DNA of 64,000 bases from Labyrinthula sp. Ha (Eukaryota; Sar; Bigyra; Labyrinthulida; Labyrinthulaceae): contig JAALGZ010000001.1 of the NCBI GenBank assembly GCA_015227615.1, positions 434,001-498,000 of the forward strand, written 5' to 3'. Positions within the stretch are counted from its first letter, which is position 1, and every line of letters starts with the position of its first letter. Positions 21,460 through 35,700 of this stretch are shown here, one piece after another. The translations under genes and the position numbers were made by a program. The notes under the pieces were generated by a model. That model was given only the letters and a program-made list of their open reading frames with translations, ran no database searches and was not told the origin of the DNA.

Positions 21460-24249
21460 TGGAAAGGTATTTTCCCAGTAATGCCATATTTAATCAACTT
21501 GAGGCATATTACGAAAGTAAGACGAAATAAAACACTCCACTTCAAACACTATCATATTGCTGATGATACTTGTTTTAGACAGCAATAAGTTACAAAATAA
21601 AGGAACAAAGGCTATATATATTATGGTGGTGGTATAAGTTGAACAGTTGTTTTTAATACTATACTGGGCTTTCCTGCCATTAAGATAGGTGACCCAAACA
21701 TTACACTTATAGACATCACTTGAATACTTCGGCACGTAGATACAGTATTCAGGAATATAAACAGCAACATATCTCAAAGTTTGGTTTATTTTTACTACCT
21801 GAAAGCGTGTGATACTTTACTAGAATCTAAATTGAACGATGCAAGAAAAACAATCACGATGCCTGGGCCAGGAGTTTCTTGAAAAGGGTCCATTACATGT
21901 GGATTAAAAAGCTTTATATCCCATATTTGAGAGTATATTATTGTGCAAATACAAAATATATTCAAACCCATCAGCTAGCCTTTATGAAATGGTCTTCTAG
22001 GTAGTAAAAGATTTTGCGCCATTTACACTTAGTTATTCTTGACAACAAATATGATCAACAATGTTGACAAGTTCTATTCTTATGTAATGCTGAGGGTTAA
22101 AAAATAAACTGGAAATTATAATTACATATACTTAGCGGTCTATGAAAAATTCTAAACACTGAGTATTCTACACAGAAATGATAACGGCTTTCTGTGTACT
22201 AGTATGTAGGTTAAGGGAACCCTACTAAAATGTGAAGAACCATTTAGAAAATTATTGTGAAACAGGGTATGGATTTATATGAAAGTTTATATTAGTATGA
22301 TATACTTTGATAATTATCTATTTTGTGAGTGTTGTTTACCTAAATGTGGTTAAACCGAATACCTAATCGCCCATAAGTGCACATGATATCTACCCAGGAA
22401 ATGAATGTTTACTATGGCTATTACGGCATTATGTGGGCAACTCCAGAATTGTTCCAACACACTTTTTGTTTTTAAAATATCATACATTGCTTGGCTCATT
22501 TCTCATATGAACCCAAAAATAATAGCATGGTCTTATATAATAGTTAATAAGGGCAGAGAAATTCTTCATTTCAGCTTATGTGTTTTTCTGAATCATGAGT
22601 GTCACTTTTTAGACAAGATCATCAAATTATTGTTAGCATTGAAATAGTCTATTAATTATTTAACATAATAAAACTATATGATTTAGTGATCACATGTATT
22701 TTCAAAGATCCTTTAGCTATGAGAATTTTGTGCTGTAGCGAGGAGGGTATCTGAAATGAGTTTCTGAGAAACAGAATCAAATACGAAATTCAGATGAGTT
22801 AGGTCCTCCAATTCTTTTTAATAAAATATTAAAAATAAGCATTAATTTAGCACAAAGCTTGCAGCTTTTCAGAGCCTGCATTATGCTTAACAAAGGTGTG
22901 ATGAGGAAGAAATCACTGTGTCTTTTCAAAGTTAATGTATGCAAAGTGAAAGTCTATATTGATTAACTGCAGAAGTATTGCTAGAAGCATTCTGTTAAAA
23001 GGTTTATAATTATTAACTTATTTATGATCATTGGGGCTCCTAGGAAAACTTAATTTTTTAAAATTTACTTAAGACCGTCCTAATTTAAAAAATAAATCGT
23101 CATGTAGCTTAGAGCTGATTCATCAATACCATTTTTTCAAAAAAATTATCGCTCAATTTTCCCAAGTAAAATTTATTTCATACATATCTATAGTAATAAG
23201 TATGTACTTATTGGCAAGAATGATAGATGAAACTACTAGCACTAATTGTTAAGATTTATATGCTTTTCTATTCTCAAATAGGTCACAGGTCGTATGACTC
23301 TGCTCTTGCCAACTAGGAATTGAAAACAGGTCGGTTATATAAAATTCTAAAATTATATAATAAAATTTGACAGGAAGGATGCATATATAAAGAATGTTAC
23401 AGCTTTCTGCTTGTTACGCATCCTTAAAAGAGTTCACAAACGTGTTATACATATTCCGAAATAATCAGAGTTTCCTTAACAATAGTTACTAAATTCTGGA
23501 TAATGAATGAAGACACCTTTATTTACTGATAAAGATTTCCCTAGTGTTAATGACTCATAATTTCTCATGAACTTTAGCAGATGGTTTCTTGACTTCGAAA
23601 CTTTGCTTGCCTTACACAGAATTTGCCTTCATGGTATACTTTAGATGGGAGTCTGGATGAATTAGTTCAGGTAGATGGAAGATATCAATTCATTTGGTTT
23701 AAATAATACTCTTAGCACTGTGATTCTTCTTTCTAATTTAAAAATACAATCTTAGACTATATTTACTTCCTTTGATAACCCCTCCTTCCTTTTCCCATAG
23801 ATTGCCACTTTAAGGAAATGTAACTGGTTTATAAAGTAAATGTTTAATAATTGCCTTTGAAACAATTATAAAATTAATGTTTTCAATCCCTTCACAGAAC
23901 TTTCCAGTAGTCAGTTTGTGCAACACAGTCTAAATTCTTTAGTATAACACAATCATACCCAAAACTACACACACAAAAAAGCACAGCATATGACCTCATA
24001 AGACATCCTATAAAAACTCATCACGTTAGGCCATTGCCATAAGCGTTTAAAATTAAAAAAAGACGTTAATATTAAATTGAATTAGAAAAAAGAAACGAGA
24101 AGAGGCGGGTTAGTTGAAAAATGAAAAGGTATCCACATTCTATTTAAAGTATAATAGGCAAAACGAATAAGGATAAAACCTTAAGAAGATAGCTCATACC
24201 TATAAAGCTAGATATATAAACTTAGTTTGTTACTTCAAGTTAAAAATAG

Positions 24250-24770
24250 CTGGCAAAAGAGAAAGATATACTGGTGCAGTCCATTGAACGTAGAAAACTG
24301 ACTCATAAACAGTTTCAATGCTTGGGTGAAGAAGTTGTTCTTCGCCAGTTTCACATAGATTCAGAGCACCTTATAGTGACGACACTTAAGATAAGTCAAC
24401 ACGAAATATTTCAACATTTGAACAAACTATTAAATAAGATTTCAAACACTACTTAGAAGAGGTATAAACTTGAAGATATCGCATATATATATTGCCTGAA
24501 GGTACGCATAAACAAAGCATCGTCACCAATGAACTGGCTATCGGATACCTTGCAAAGAATGCGTCATTCTTAGTTTATTTAATAAAATTAGTTGAGCTTA
24601 GCAATTACTCCTATAATAAGAATAGTGAATGTAACGAAACAAAATATGTTTTTGACATGGATAGCTTGCGCAAGAGCAAAAGAAAACAAACCGCTGCATC
24701 TTTGGAAGATCCAGCCCCAAAACAAGATTCCAAAGTAGAAACCGGTCATTATCCTTGGATTCTAAAATGA
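24250..24770 (+). pseudogene. Possible decayed or intron-split gene
   Basis: Two coding-like frames lie close together: about 24252-24456 and 24492-24770. The first is interrupted by TAG at its end, but the same frame continues as KRYKLEDIAYIYCLK. The second runs LPEGTHKQ, LAIGYLAKNASFLVYLIKLV and a basic, charged tail (RKSKRKQTAASLEDPAPKQD) to a TGA. The LPEG plus short-helix pattern is faintly like the histone fold of DNA polymerase epsilon subunit 3, but this is weak. No standard ~30-nt intron joins the pieces cleanly. It may be a pseudogene, a small unrecognised gene, or chance. Confidence 0.25.
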
Positions 24771-27003
24771 AACAAACACAATAAAAATCTGCTCTTAGAG
24801 TTTATACTTTAAGAGTATCTCCTGAAGTATCATACTCAAAAGAGATATGAAAAGCCGTTTAAGGATTTGGTTTCTTGGGCACATGAGTGAACAAGGTATA
24901 CCCTCTCAGTTAATCAATATCTAACGCAAAGGCTAATGCACCTAACAATGAGAGATCATTATAGCTCATAAATTTGTAATATTGTCATCCATGATCAGAT
25001 AGCTGTACTTCCTGTATGTTCAAATAGCTGAGGAAGAACAGAACCCGTTGAGAAAGTGTAAAACCAAAATTTTGAAAATTCGTTTATTTGAAGCGTAACA
25101 TTTGCTTCAAAATCTGGTTATGGTAATACTAAAACAACCAAAGTATATAATTAATAAGGAATTTATAGTTTTTAATATACTCAACAATCCAAATAAAATT
25201 TTAATTTACGTATGTAAGTCTGTGTAATGTGCTGGTAAACTTGCATTTTGTTTGAAGATCATAATTGTTCTAACTAGGATATAATCCTTAGCATAACCGA
25301 GTTACAGGTTGAAATATTTTTCTATATTTTATATTATTTTCCATATTTTTTACTGCTATGAGCCTCATAGCATGTTTATTTTAAGAATTAATCTTTGATA
25401 GATATTAATATCGAAGTTATATAAACATTATCAGCGGTAAGAATAGTCTTCTAAAAACAAAACCGAAAGTTTTTCCCATTTAAAAAAATATTTGAATTAA
25501 TGAGAAAACACTAGTTTCAAGCTGCCAATAAATAATAGAAAGCCAGATAAAAGCAGAAAAATTACAAAATGATGCCAGCTTATTACAAATGTTGTATACA
25601 GAAGTCCGAAGAAATATATCACTAGAGATCTAAAGGCAAAAGAACATAATGATAGAAGACTAATGAAATATAACTATTGAAGGCACAGAGGAGATACATT
25701 AAAATTGTTTTCCTTAGAATTTACTAAGGTTCATTGGAATAATTAAGAATGAGGTTGCGAAGGCTATAACCACCGATGATGAAAAATATGAAGCGGAGTG
25801 GAGCGTATTTCTGGAAAATCTCAGAAAAAAAGGTTACAAAATAATTTAGTTATATAGGGCAAAAATAGGAGATGCCTGTTTTGGTGCTACCTAAAACAAG
25901 AGTTTTTGAATACAGACTCTCTCATCAAAAATATGAAAACGAAAGAGACTCTAACATTGAAAATTGCAATAGCCAAAATGTACAAAAGTGTGTAAGTTGT
26001 TTAAGATTTTGGAATAATGACTTATCAAAAAAGAAGTAGGATTTTTACTAGGCTTATGCTGTCTGCAGCTGGAAAAGAATTATTCTGCTTATAAAGCAAT
26101 GAAATTAGGTTGGATTGTTAGAATGTTTTAAGGATTCTACGAGTATTCTAAGAATATAGATCTTGCGAAACACAACCAAGCAGTTCTAGCAAGGTCTTTT
26201 CAATAACAAGCGTTTTATTGGGCAAATTGGTACATATTGGGAATAAAAAAGAGTGTTGTTGTTTTTAATAGAGTACAAGGATTAGGATTTAAGCAAGATT
26301 GCATATAGTAACAAGTACGGCAACAATTCATTATTGATTCAAATGAGTAGATAAAGAACTTTTCATTTTACATGATTCAATCCTGCATAAAACTTACGTT
26401 CCGTTGTAACTTCCTTTTAGCTAAGCTCTTAGATAAAATAAAACATGAGAGAAGTCATTTTAATTATATTTAAGATCTCCATCTGTACATTTTCTTAAAC
26501 AAAAAAGTTAAAATCTCATAGCAGTACACTTTCAACGACGAGGAGTATGGATTTTCTCTTCGTACTTTGAATGCTTATGTGTAGGTTGGGGTACTCATCT
26601 TTGAAGAAAATATTACCCCAGTCACTCAGTAGTTGAACTCGTACAGTATGGAAACTCAAAGAAATAACATTAGCATTTTATCAAGGGTTGCGGGTTTGTT
26701 ACACTTTATGACGCCATGAATGGGCATACCCGGAAAATAGAATCTTTCTAGGGTATGTCTAGTTTCAACCTTCTCTGAGATATTTTGACATCTATTTCTC
26801 TACTCGCTATTATTTTTACATGATAATTTTAAAATTGAAGGCGATTTCAGTGAAAGATAATACTCATATTTATAAAACACTCCTTTGGGTCTATCTCTTA
26901 ATGCACCACCTATAGAAACAGGAATTGTGTTTTCATCCGTGGCTAGGTCTTTTCACTTTTTCACAAAACTTCGTATATATGCGGATAACATTACTGTATA
27001 TTT

Positions 27004-27560
27004 TTACAGTCTGCTTTCTTGTCCCTTGAAAATACCAAAAAACAAAATTTTTATTTTATAATTCAATCTCCTATTACTTTTGGTTGCCAATTGTGTCATT
27101 GCTCTTAGTGGCTGAATATATATAGCATGTTGCTGATAAACTAATTGTGTAATCAAGTTGCAAATATTTATATACGTTTTGCTGCTTAAAGCAATTGAGT
27201 TAATAGTTAAAGATATAGAACTTAACTCGAGCCAAGATGTAAGCTTCAACTTGGGTTAAGTTAAGCTCTTCTCTCTCACGTTCAACCTTTACTCGCTCGT
27301 ATACAAATCAGAGTTCTCTGTCCGTATTTAGCTTGAATTTCATATGTCCTGCGCAAAGTGGTACCCATTGAACTTTGCTTACTATACCTATAACATATTA
27401 CTAATTGTAAGGGGAAATGGTCCTTATTTTCGATCAGTATTTTCCTCTTATCCAAAGCTTCATGTTCATATCTCTCCATTGTTTGATAGCAATGCTTGAG
27501 AAGTTGATCAAGAATTTTAACTTTGGAACTCTGTTTTAATGATCCAACACCTTTAAGCAC
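27004..27560 (-). pseudogene. Unrecognised ORF remnants
   Basis: Two consecutive minus-strand frames (27560-27282, 92 codons; 27249-27004, 81 codons) have charged, protein-like composition, for example LLKHCYQTMERYEHEALDKR. Neither has a recognisable domain and no intron joins them convincingly. They are most likely decayed sequence from an unidentified gene or transposon. Confidence 0.2.
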
Positions 27561-28271
27561 AGACTTAAAAAAATCGATATTTTTGGCTGTATCTATGCAG
27601 AAGCTTTAAGGTTTCTGTAGTGTGAGTCTAGTATATTATTCCCATCAATTTCATTTTTTCAGTAATTTTGTTGATGCTCCTGCTAGTAGTTGTGTAATAT
27701 GCGGTGAAGATAGCTTTCAAGGTCATCTTTAAATTCAACACAACGTAAAACAACCTTTTGCATCTCCAAATAAAGCCTGTTAATGTATGTTTCGCAAAGC
27801 TTCTACATTTTATGTCAAAGTTTGTTAAAAAGTTTTTTCGTCATGTCATGTGTAACCAACATACTTTGCCAACGTCATTCGCTAATGCTGAAACTATAGC
27901 CAACATTCATGTAGAGGGTTTGCTTAGCATAACATCTTTTAGCCCAGCAATTATTTCATAAAATCTCTCAGTTTTTATTAAAATGCTACTAGAAATAATG
28001 GAGTAGAAAAGGATTGAAGATCAACTGTAAACAAACTAATAATTATCAATGTTGCCAAAGCATTAGTGACGTCCCTTGAAAAGAAACCTTGCTAACAATT
28101 TTCAAAATTGTCCATAGATTATCTTGAAATGTTATACCATGTATTTTAGCTATTACTGGTACTTGTTCTTAAGAAATAACTCAGTTATTTTTCTTTTATT
28201 TAAAGATTTGGCGCAATATTTCATCAGTTTGCTCGTACTCGTATTTTCGGGGAAATTGCTTCATATCTAGC

Positions 28272-28646
28272 TCATCTTATCGCATATTTAAAAGCATCAT
28301 TCCCAAAGTACACACCTAGAAATATTTTACGAGGAGTTAAAATTGTAGCTCTAATGTTCATGGGAGCATCTGTAATTATACCAATGAATCTGGTCTCATC
28401 ATTGCCTAGGTCTCCTTGGTGCTTCCTACGTTTTAAGTATACTACCAGATTATGTCTATTGTGAACACGTTTATTTACTGAAAAGGTGTGGCTAAGAAGT
28501 ATTTGCTCATACTTAGTTGTAACATCAAAATAAGAATTCGAACATTCATTACATTGAAATTCATATCTTTTAGCAATATTAATACTTGTAGCAAACTTTT
28601 TCAGAGCTTCGTCAACAAAAAGCAGCGTGATGCTCTCCATTTGCAA
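28272..28646 (-). pseudogene. Unrecognised ORF, 124 codons, with one CxxC
   Basis: The longest minus-strand frame of the 10-kb desert. It contains FQCNECSNSYF, a single CxxC pair that could be half of a zinc ribbon, and a basic stretch (YLKRRKHQ). No family is recognised; a relic of a DNA-transposon protein is possible but unproven. An unrelated plus-strand frame starts nearby (28725-28982) and adds no support. Confidence 0.2.
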
Positions 28647-31600
28647 CCAAGTTTACGAGAGATAACTTTAGAAAATGTTTTAAATATCTCTTTAGATGCA
28701 GTGCCACCAAACAGATTCCATTAAATGGGATCGGATGGATATTGCTTATTTTATGATGAGTATTCCTCTTATTCAACGTCATTCATGACCATTCTATGTT
28801 TTTATGTATATGAATATTGGGTAGATACCCATTGTGAGTTTCACCCAATCAAAGCTAGTAAAATAACATACTCCGAGCTAGATGATTCAATTTTGGAGCT
28901 AAGAAAAAAGAAATGGAACACATGTAAAAATTCCTCTGGTGAAAGTTTTCTACGGAAAGCCATCCAACACGCTAATGAATGAATTTTCACTTACAAGGCT
29001 TGTCTAGTTTCAAGATGTTGACAAGGTCAATGCATATACAAAAAATTTCATACTGTTGCAATGAGATCTTTTCTGTAACTTGACAAACACATTTCCAATA
29101 ACATGTACAGGTTGAATTACTTTGGTAAGTGCCATACAACTTATGTCTAACTGATACAAATATCCCTCCGATTCTTATCTATTGGATATAGCGAAGCTAA
29201 TATCACCTTACACAAGATTTCAAGTAGTGTAACTGTTGATGTAATACATGATATCTTAACCTTCAAATAGACTATCAAAGTCAGAGAGTTTATAATCACA
29301 GGTGATACATCCCTCTTGAGATTAGGAGTAGATGTCAAAGTATGTCATTATAACTTATAAGGTTCTATGCTAGTGCACAAGAGTTCTAGAAATGCACATT
29401 ATTTCCCCAATTATTACTATTCAGCTATAAAAATTCAGCTCGTTAAATCATAGATCAACCACGAGATTTATTACAAGTTTTCTGTAGCTTAATGTCCAGT
29501 AGAAACACCACTGCATTACCTTAAATGAAAAAGCAATGAAAGCAAATGTGCCGATAGAGTCAACTCTAAATTTGATTTATAACAGCTCAAAATAGAATAA
29601 GAGTTGCTCACATAATTTATTGTCAGATTTAATGTACTATTAACCCCTAAGGAGAAAACTTACTACCTAGCAAGAAAATTGCTCGTTTCATAAGTAAGAA
29701 CCTTGTTCGGGAATATATTAATACTAGGCTATTAAAAGGATTTGCCCCATTTTTCTAGAGGGGTCAGGCAATATGTCGTTTATATTTTAAAACTTAAGCA
29801 AAAACGAGTCCCTGTAAATATAACAAAGTATCACTTTCTAAAAGAAAATAATTTGGTTGGAATGTAACAGTTTCGATACATTTCTAAAGTTAACACAAGG
29901 AGTAGAGAGTCGGATGTAATATCGAACCCATTTGTTTGTTATTTAATTTGGTGACATCATCACTGCTAAACCTAGTTTTCCCTAACAACTTCGAATCTTA
30001 TTAAACACCCGGAAACATTAGCCCAACAAGTTAAACTGAGCTCGGCAGAAAAGTCATTTTCTTAAGAATTATGAACAGTCAAATAGTAAAAAAATGCATG
30101 AGAAGTTTTCTGATAGGGATCTTCTCTTTGTACCCAGTGCCGTGGCGTAACTTTATTTTTGATGAACCTACAGTCATTATGCGTTACATAAACTACTATT
30201 TTGAGGAGAAAAGTTTATCCATGGGATCTCCTTTCGCTTATTGTAAAGGGTTTTCGTTTTATTCTTTCTCTACGACAGTGGATTTTCAATTCATAATGGC
30301 AACTTGAAGACCTAGCTATGTGAAATGTCATAGGTCATACCCATATCTACTGAAACCTGTCTTATATACATTGTAGAAGTAGCCTTGGACTTAGAGCTTT
30401 TGATAGTAAAATTTTCGAATTTGGAGACTGAATATTGTATGCTATTAAAGAACATAATTCCGGCTTATAAACTGTCCTGTTTCCCTAGTTTCCTCTTATC
30501 GCGGGGGTATAGCAGAGTAATTTGTGCATTTTAGCTAAAGTGCAAGTTCATGTTATTAAATAGTGCCCTGAGCTCAGTTCTATCGGGTTCAAAAATATGG
30601 AGAGATGCTTGCATGGTTCACAAAGGGAAGAACTGACAACCTTAGTTTTATTAATTAAATTTAAAAGAACGCTGCGCTACACTTATTCAGTTAAACTCAA
30701 AGGTTCTATAGTTCAAGGATAGGAGACTGGAGACACTACGTTGTTGTGGGAGTTTTCAACCTAACTATTTGTCAATTAGAGAAAATTCTTGAAATAGTGT
30801 ATTTTTTTTAACAACAGTTTTGAAAAGAAAATTAATACCTCTTTATTTTCTCTACCGATCATAAGACTCAACCAAGTGCTGAGCTAAAGGGCATATAAAA
30901 TGTATTACAATGAGGGACCTTCTAGTCAGCAAGCGCATTATATCAAACTAAACTTAACAAGAATTTATATTTGGTTTTCTCAAGAAGCTCTTACAGAGCA
31001 CCAATTCCATAATATGTATAAATAACTGGAACATACTTTTAGTTCTTTCTTCACTTTTAACTAAGAGAGCATATGGAATATAGGTTGAAAGAGTGAACGA
31101 GCCAGAATTGGTTTTATTTGATCCAAGATTTTAATGAAATTTTACTCGAAGCTTGAAATTCTAGGTATAGCTGCTTATATGCAAGAAAAAAATATTTGTA
31201 GCTATCACATGCGGAGCTCACACTCGGAAAGCTCACAAACCATTATCTACTTAGACTTTTACCACAGGCACAAACACTAATTTTCTGGACTTTATGAATG
31301 TGAAACTTCAAGCGTTACCTCTTCTTTACATTTAAATTAGTGAACACTTAAACATGAGATATATGGGCATAATGATCAGAATTATCTGTCCTCATAATCC
31401 CAGGCTCCTTTTATCATATGCTCACACACAAAGAACCAGTTGACAACAATGGTGGTAAAGTTTAAGTACTTCACAAACACAAGGAGTGTGCTATTTTATG
31501 AAACTAGGTATATTCCAAAAGTTTTCACGTTTATTATTGATATCAAATATTGGAATAGAGAAAACTTTAGGTAATCATTTTATATTAGAAAGGTTTAACC

Positions 31601-31870
31601 TAAAGGCCATATATATATATAATACAAAGTCTAACTATAGTATAGTATATTAAATTTCCCAAAATGATTTATTTCATATTTTTTTCTATATCTCCTATTA
31701 ATATACTAGAATATTCTATATTAAATTAATTATCGAACAGACTTAAACAATTAACCGATCGTTCCTCGAATCGCATAAACAACATACCACATTTCCCAAA
31801 ATAAATATAATTAAATTGTCACTTAAAGTTAGATTCCTCCTTACATTCTTCTCATATCCCCCTGGTAAAA

Positions 31871-32602
31871 ATGCAAGAATTCAAATGTGTAGTAGTTGGG
31901 TAACCTTTTTTTATCTTTTTCTCAACTTTTTTAGTGATGGAGCAGTGGGAAAAACATGTATGATGGTCTCTTATACGAAGAACTCTTTCCCCAGACAGTA
32001 TGTTCCTACGGTATTTGACAACTACACTGCAAATCTGATGATTGACGGCAAAGCGGTGAATTTAGGTCTTTGGGACACAGCTGGTACCTTCTTCCCTTCT
32101 TCTTTATTTCTAGGTCAGGAAGATTTTGAAAGATTGCGCCCCCTAAGTTATGCAGAAACTGATGTTTTTGTAATATGCTATGCTGTTGATCTTAAGTCCA
32201 GTTTTGAAAATATTGCCACGAAGTGGGTGCCTGAATTAAAAGTTCATTCCAAGGGCACCCCTTTTTTGTTAGTAGGTACCAAGGTATGACTTCATTTTCC
32301 ATTTTATCTTTTAGTCTGATACTCGTGATGGCCCTAAGGTGGAAAAGCCTAGTGATCAGTATGTTACCACAGAAGAAGGTAAGGCGCTTGCGGAGAACTT
32401 AGGAGCATATACTCATATTGAATGTTCTGCTCTGACACAAACTAACTTGAAAAGGGTTTTTGATGAAGCTTGCAGATGTGTTCTCCACAACAAACAGACT
32501 CAGTTGGAAAATGAGAAGATGGGTGTTCGTGATAGTTCTTCCGAAGGTGGACAGCAGAGCCCAGGAGAAAATGTGGAAGGAGGTTGCTGCACTATTGTTT
32601 AG
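31871..32602 (+). CDS. Rho/Rac-family small GTPase
   Basis: Four exons: 31871-31899, 31935-32083, 32114-32283, 32315-32602; introns of 35, 30 and 31 nt; 211 aa. All G boxes are present: G1 GDGAVGKT (split by intron 1), the Rho effector loop [11 protein letters not shown]3 WDTAG (followed directly by intron 2), G4 GTKSD (intron 3 after TK) and G5 CSAL. The Rho-specific insert (about [17 protein letters not shown]) separates it from Ras and Rab. The C-terminus, GGCCTIV, is a CaaX box for prenylation, with an adjacent Cys that could be palmitoylated. It should act as a membrane-bound switch controlling actin. The start is the ATG that gives the standard [11 protein letters not shown]-terminus. 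The dynein gene starts 156 bp downstream on the same strand. Retention of intron 2 would add ten residues without a stop. Confidence 0.97.
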
Positions 32603-32758
32603 AGCTTTGATTTGAGTTTGCAGAATAATGACTTTAACCCTTCTATAATATTCTTATACACTGACTTTCCAGTATTTTTTCGTACTATATTACGTGGCCG
32701 TTAAAAAAATAGGTTATTGTTCCGTTAAAAAGATATAAGAAATGAAAATTTAGATAGA

Positions 32759-35700
32759 ATGAGCGCTTCAGAAGTGATTCATGCACGGTTAAGATGGTTA
32801 ATAAATAGGCTAAATAAGCTTTCAGGACATAGCAGGTAAGCTCTGCATTGTTTTGTTCTCTCTCAGGGAATTCTTGGAGGAACACCTGTTCAGAAGACAA
32901 CCGAAAGAGGATTTCGAAAAGTTTTTGACAAACCCGGATACGAGAGTTCTATTCTATTTCATTCTCCTAAATACAGATGAGTTTAGAATCTTTGTTACTG
33001 ACAAGGTGGCTTTGTTTCAACCAAATTCCGGCGCCCTGTTTCAATCTTACTATTTGATGAAGTACATTTGTATTGTTTTTCTTATCTAGGCTCAAACCTA
33101 AAGCTCTGGATCTTTGGGTATACGATGATTCTATGTGTGCTATGGGTCAATTTAATGGAAATCCTGTAAATGATCTTGTATCAATCGATCTTCAACCCTC
33201 AAATTTTTCGATGTCGCTTGGTTTAGCTTCAACCAGTAAAGTTTTGTTGTCTCATTAGTTCTAAGAATACTGTGACCTTCTTGACGCTTCCGGTGAACTT
33301 AACACCATTCTTTCCGGTGGTTCTTCATTGGTACTACCTAATTTTGAACCCTTGCAAACTCTTGAAGAAATGGTGAGCGACTCTGAAAACTACAGCCCAG
33401 CAAAATCAGATCAAATTCTTCTTGATCTTTGTGGACACTGTGTTCTGGGGGTTTCTACATGGATAAAAGAACTTGCTAATGCAAGTGCAAACCGACAGAG
33501 TAAGACAAAGGGACTGAATGCGGTTTCTTTGACCGGAGAAATTATTTATTGGAAAAGGCGTACTGAAGTGTTAAAGTTATTAAGTACGAAGGTATTAACT
33601 GGTGATATTCCCCAGTTTTTAACAGGACTACGTACAGTATGTGGGAAGCTTTTAAACTCGAATCGCAAATACTTTGCAGAGCAAGGTAAGGTGGTGGGTG
33701 GTGTTCTAGAAGAGTGGAAAACTGTTATTCAACAGTTCAACGAGGCTGGAATGGAAGCAGAGGATAACACAAAATATTTGCAAACACTTGAGGTTTTTCT
33801 TCCGGTATGCATGTCGGGCAGTATTTCTCAGCTCCAAGATATAATTGGGTCGCTCTGCGCTGCATTGAAGTTAATCTTCACTGTTTCCAGATTCTATAAC
33901 ACCACGGAAAAATTTTATTCCTTTATGTCTGTACTGATAACTCAAATCTTGTGTAGATGTGTATCGTGCATAACTGAGTCTGTGCCTGAAATGCTGCAGA
34001 AACCAAGAAATGTAGCATCCTATTTTTTGGGTAAGGAAATAATAGATTCTGACCGTAAGGCTTTGTTGTTAGGGTCGGTGGAAAAATTTTTGTGCGTTTT
34101 ATATCATTCATTAAAAGAGTTATCAAATGTAGTTTTCCCAAACTTAAAGGGGAGAGAAAGCGAACAAGCTGACCATAAAGTATTGAAACCAATTGAGCTA
34201 ATGAGGTCAAGATTGAACAAGATCTTGTTCCTCCAATCTGAGTTTGCAGCGATCTATGAGCTGAAAAAATCTGCTTTACGTGAATTTTCTTTATTTTGTG
34301 TCGAAGCTGATGGAGCTGTTGCTTCATTGGCAGCTACCCAGCTTGACATTTTTGATCTAGACTCACATTTACTTGAGAAAGAAATTGTGGTTTTTCACGA
34401 TAAAATTGAAAAGCTGGAAGTTAGTTTGGAAGAAGTTGTCCAGAATGAGCTTCTGACCTCATCTTCAGCAGTTGAGTGTCTTGATAAGTTAAAGATATAC
34501 AAAGATGTGCTGAAGAAACCCAGACTCCGCACGAAGCTAGAAGAGAATATAGGACTTGTCTTGACGGTATACCACCAAAGCCTTGCAAATGTACAAGAAC
34601 TCTATGAACAACATAAACTTAACCCTGAGCTGTCTAGACTGTCACCTCAGGTTAGCGGAAACATTGCGTGGGTAAAGCACCTTGCTCTGGAGATTGAGAA
34701 ACCTATATTGGAGCTAAAAAATATTCAACATGCACTTAATTCAAAAGAAGGTCATGAAGTTGTAAGGGTATACAATAGGGTGATCAAAGCACTTGTTGGA
34801 TATGAGGTACTTTTTTTTCGCGCATGGGAAGAACATTGCAGAACAGTCATTACAGCTCTTCAGAGACCAATTTATAATCTGGAGCAAGAAGTACCATATC
34901 CTTTCTTTAGTCAATCCCTTAAAGAGGTTCTCAGGGATGGTATTGCCTTGCAACAACTCCATTTAAGCCTACCCGGCAGACTTTCTCTTTCACTCTTGCA
35001 ACGTGAAGAAATATTATGCAACTTTCACACACTGATACGTGTCTCTAATGCTCTGAATAGTTTTTGTCATAATTCCGTTGGGTTCTCAGCTCCGATCATC
35101 AATAACATTGTTTCCTCTTTCATCCATGAAAGTTTTGGTCCTGCAGAACGAATGAACTGGGCTTCTGTAAGACTCCCCGTCTTCACGCGAGATATAACGA
35201 AGAAGATGAAGAACTTGGTCCATATTCTGGAAGAATGTCACGTCTCTCTATCGGAGAATCTAGAAATGCTGGTGCGCTCAGTTTCTGGAATATGCTTTGT
35301 CAAAATACCAAGCAGTACCGTTTGCAAGAACCAATACATATCCAGTCAAAAGAAATTCCTTGAACTTGCTTGCAAGACTGTCGAAAGCTCTCTCTCAGAA
35401 GGAAACACGATTTTGGAGAGTGTAGTTAACCAATTTCTTAAAGAAGAAAGTGCGCGAAAGCAAACTCTTCAATTGCTTGAGAACCAGTTTCTTGTACGGT
35501 TATCTGCTGGACTACAGGTATCTTTGAAAAGATGTCTGAAGGAATTTCGCTCCCGCTTATACGAAGGAATCGCCTTAGGTGGGGAAAAACCTATTTTTCA
35601 AATTGAGGGAAAGCTTCATGGGTACGAACTTCGGTTCAGCCCAAGTTTTGAAAACCTTAAAAATATTCTCTTGGAGCCTTTTATAAACTTGAACATTTTT

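Larger units (their letters stand above)
21460..31870. other. 10.4-kb gene desert
   Basis: No complete gene is recognisable on either strand. Scattered frames of 60-124 codons occur, and a few with coding-like composition are listed separately (24250-24770 +, 27004-27560 -, 28272-28646 -). The base composition is more AT-rich than the genic islands, with many short A/T runs and TATATA tracts (for example around 31608-31650). No tRNA, rRNA, long tandem repeat or virus-like element was identified. Confidence 0.5.
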
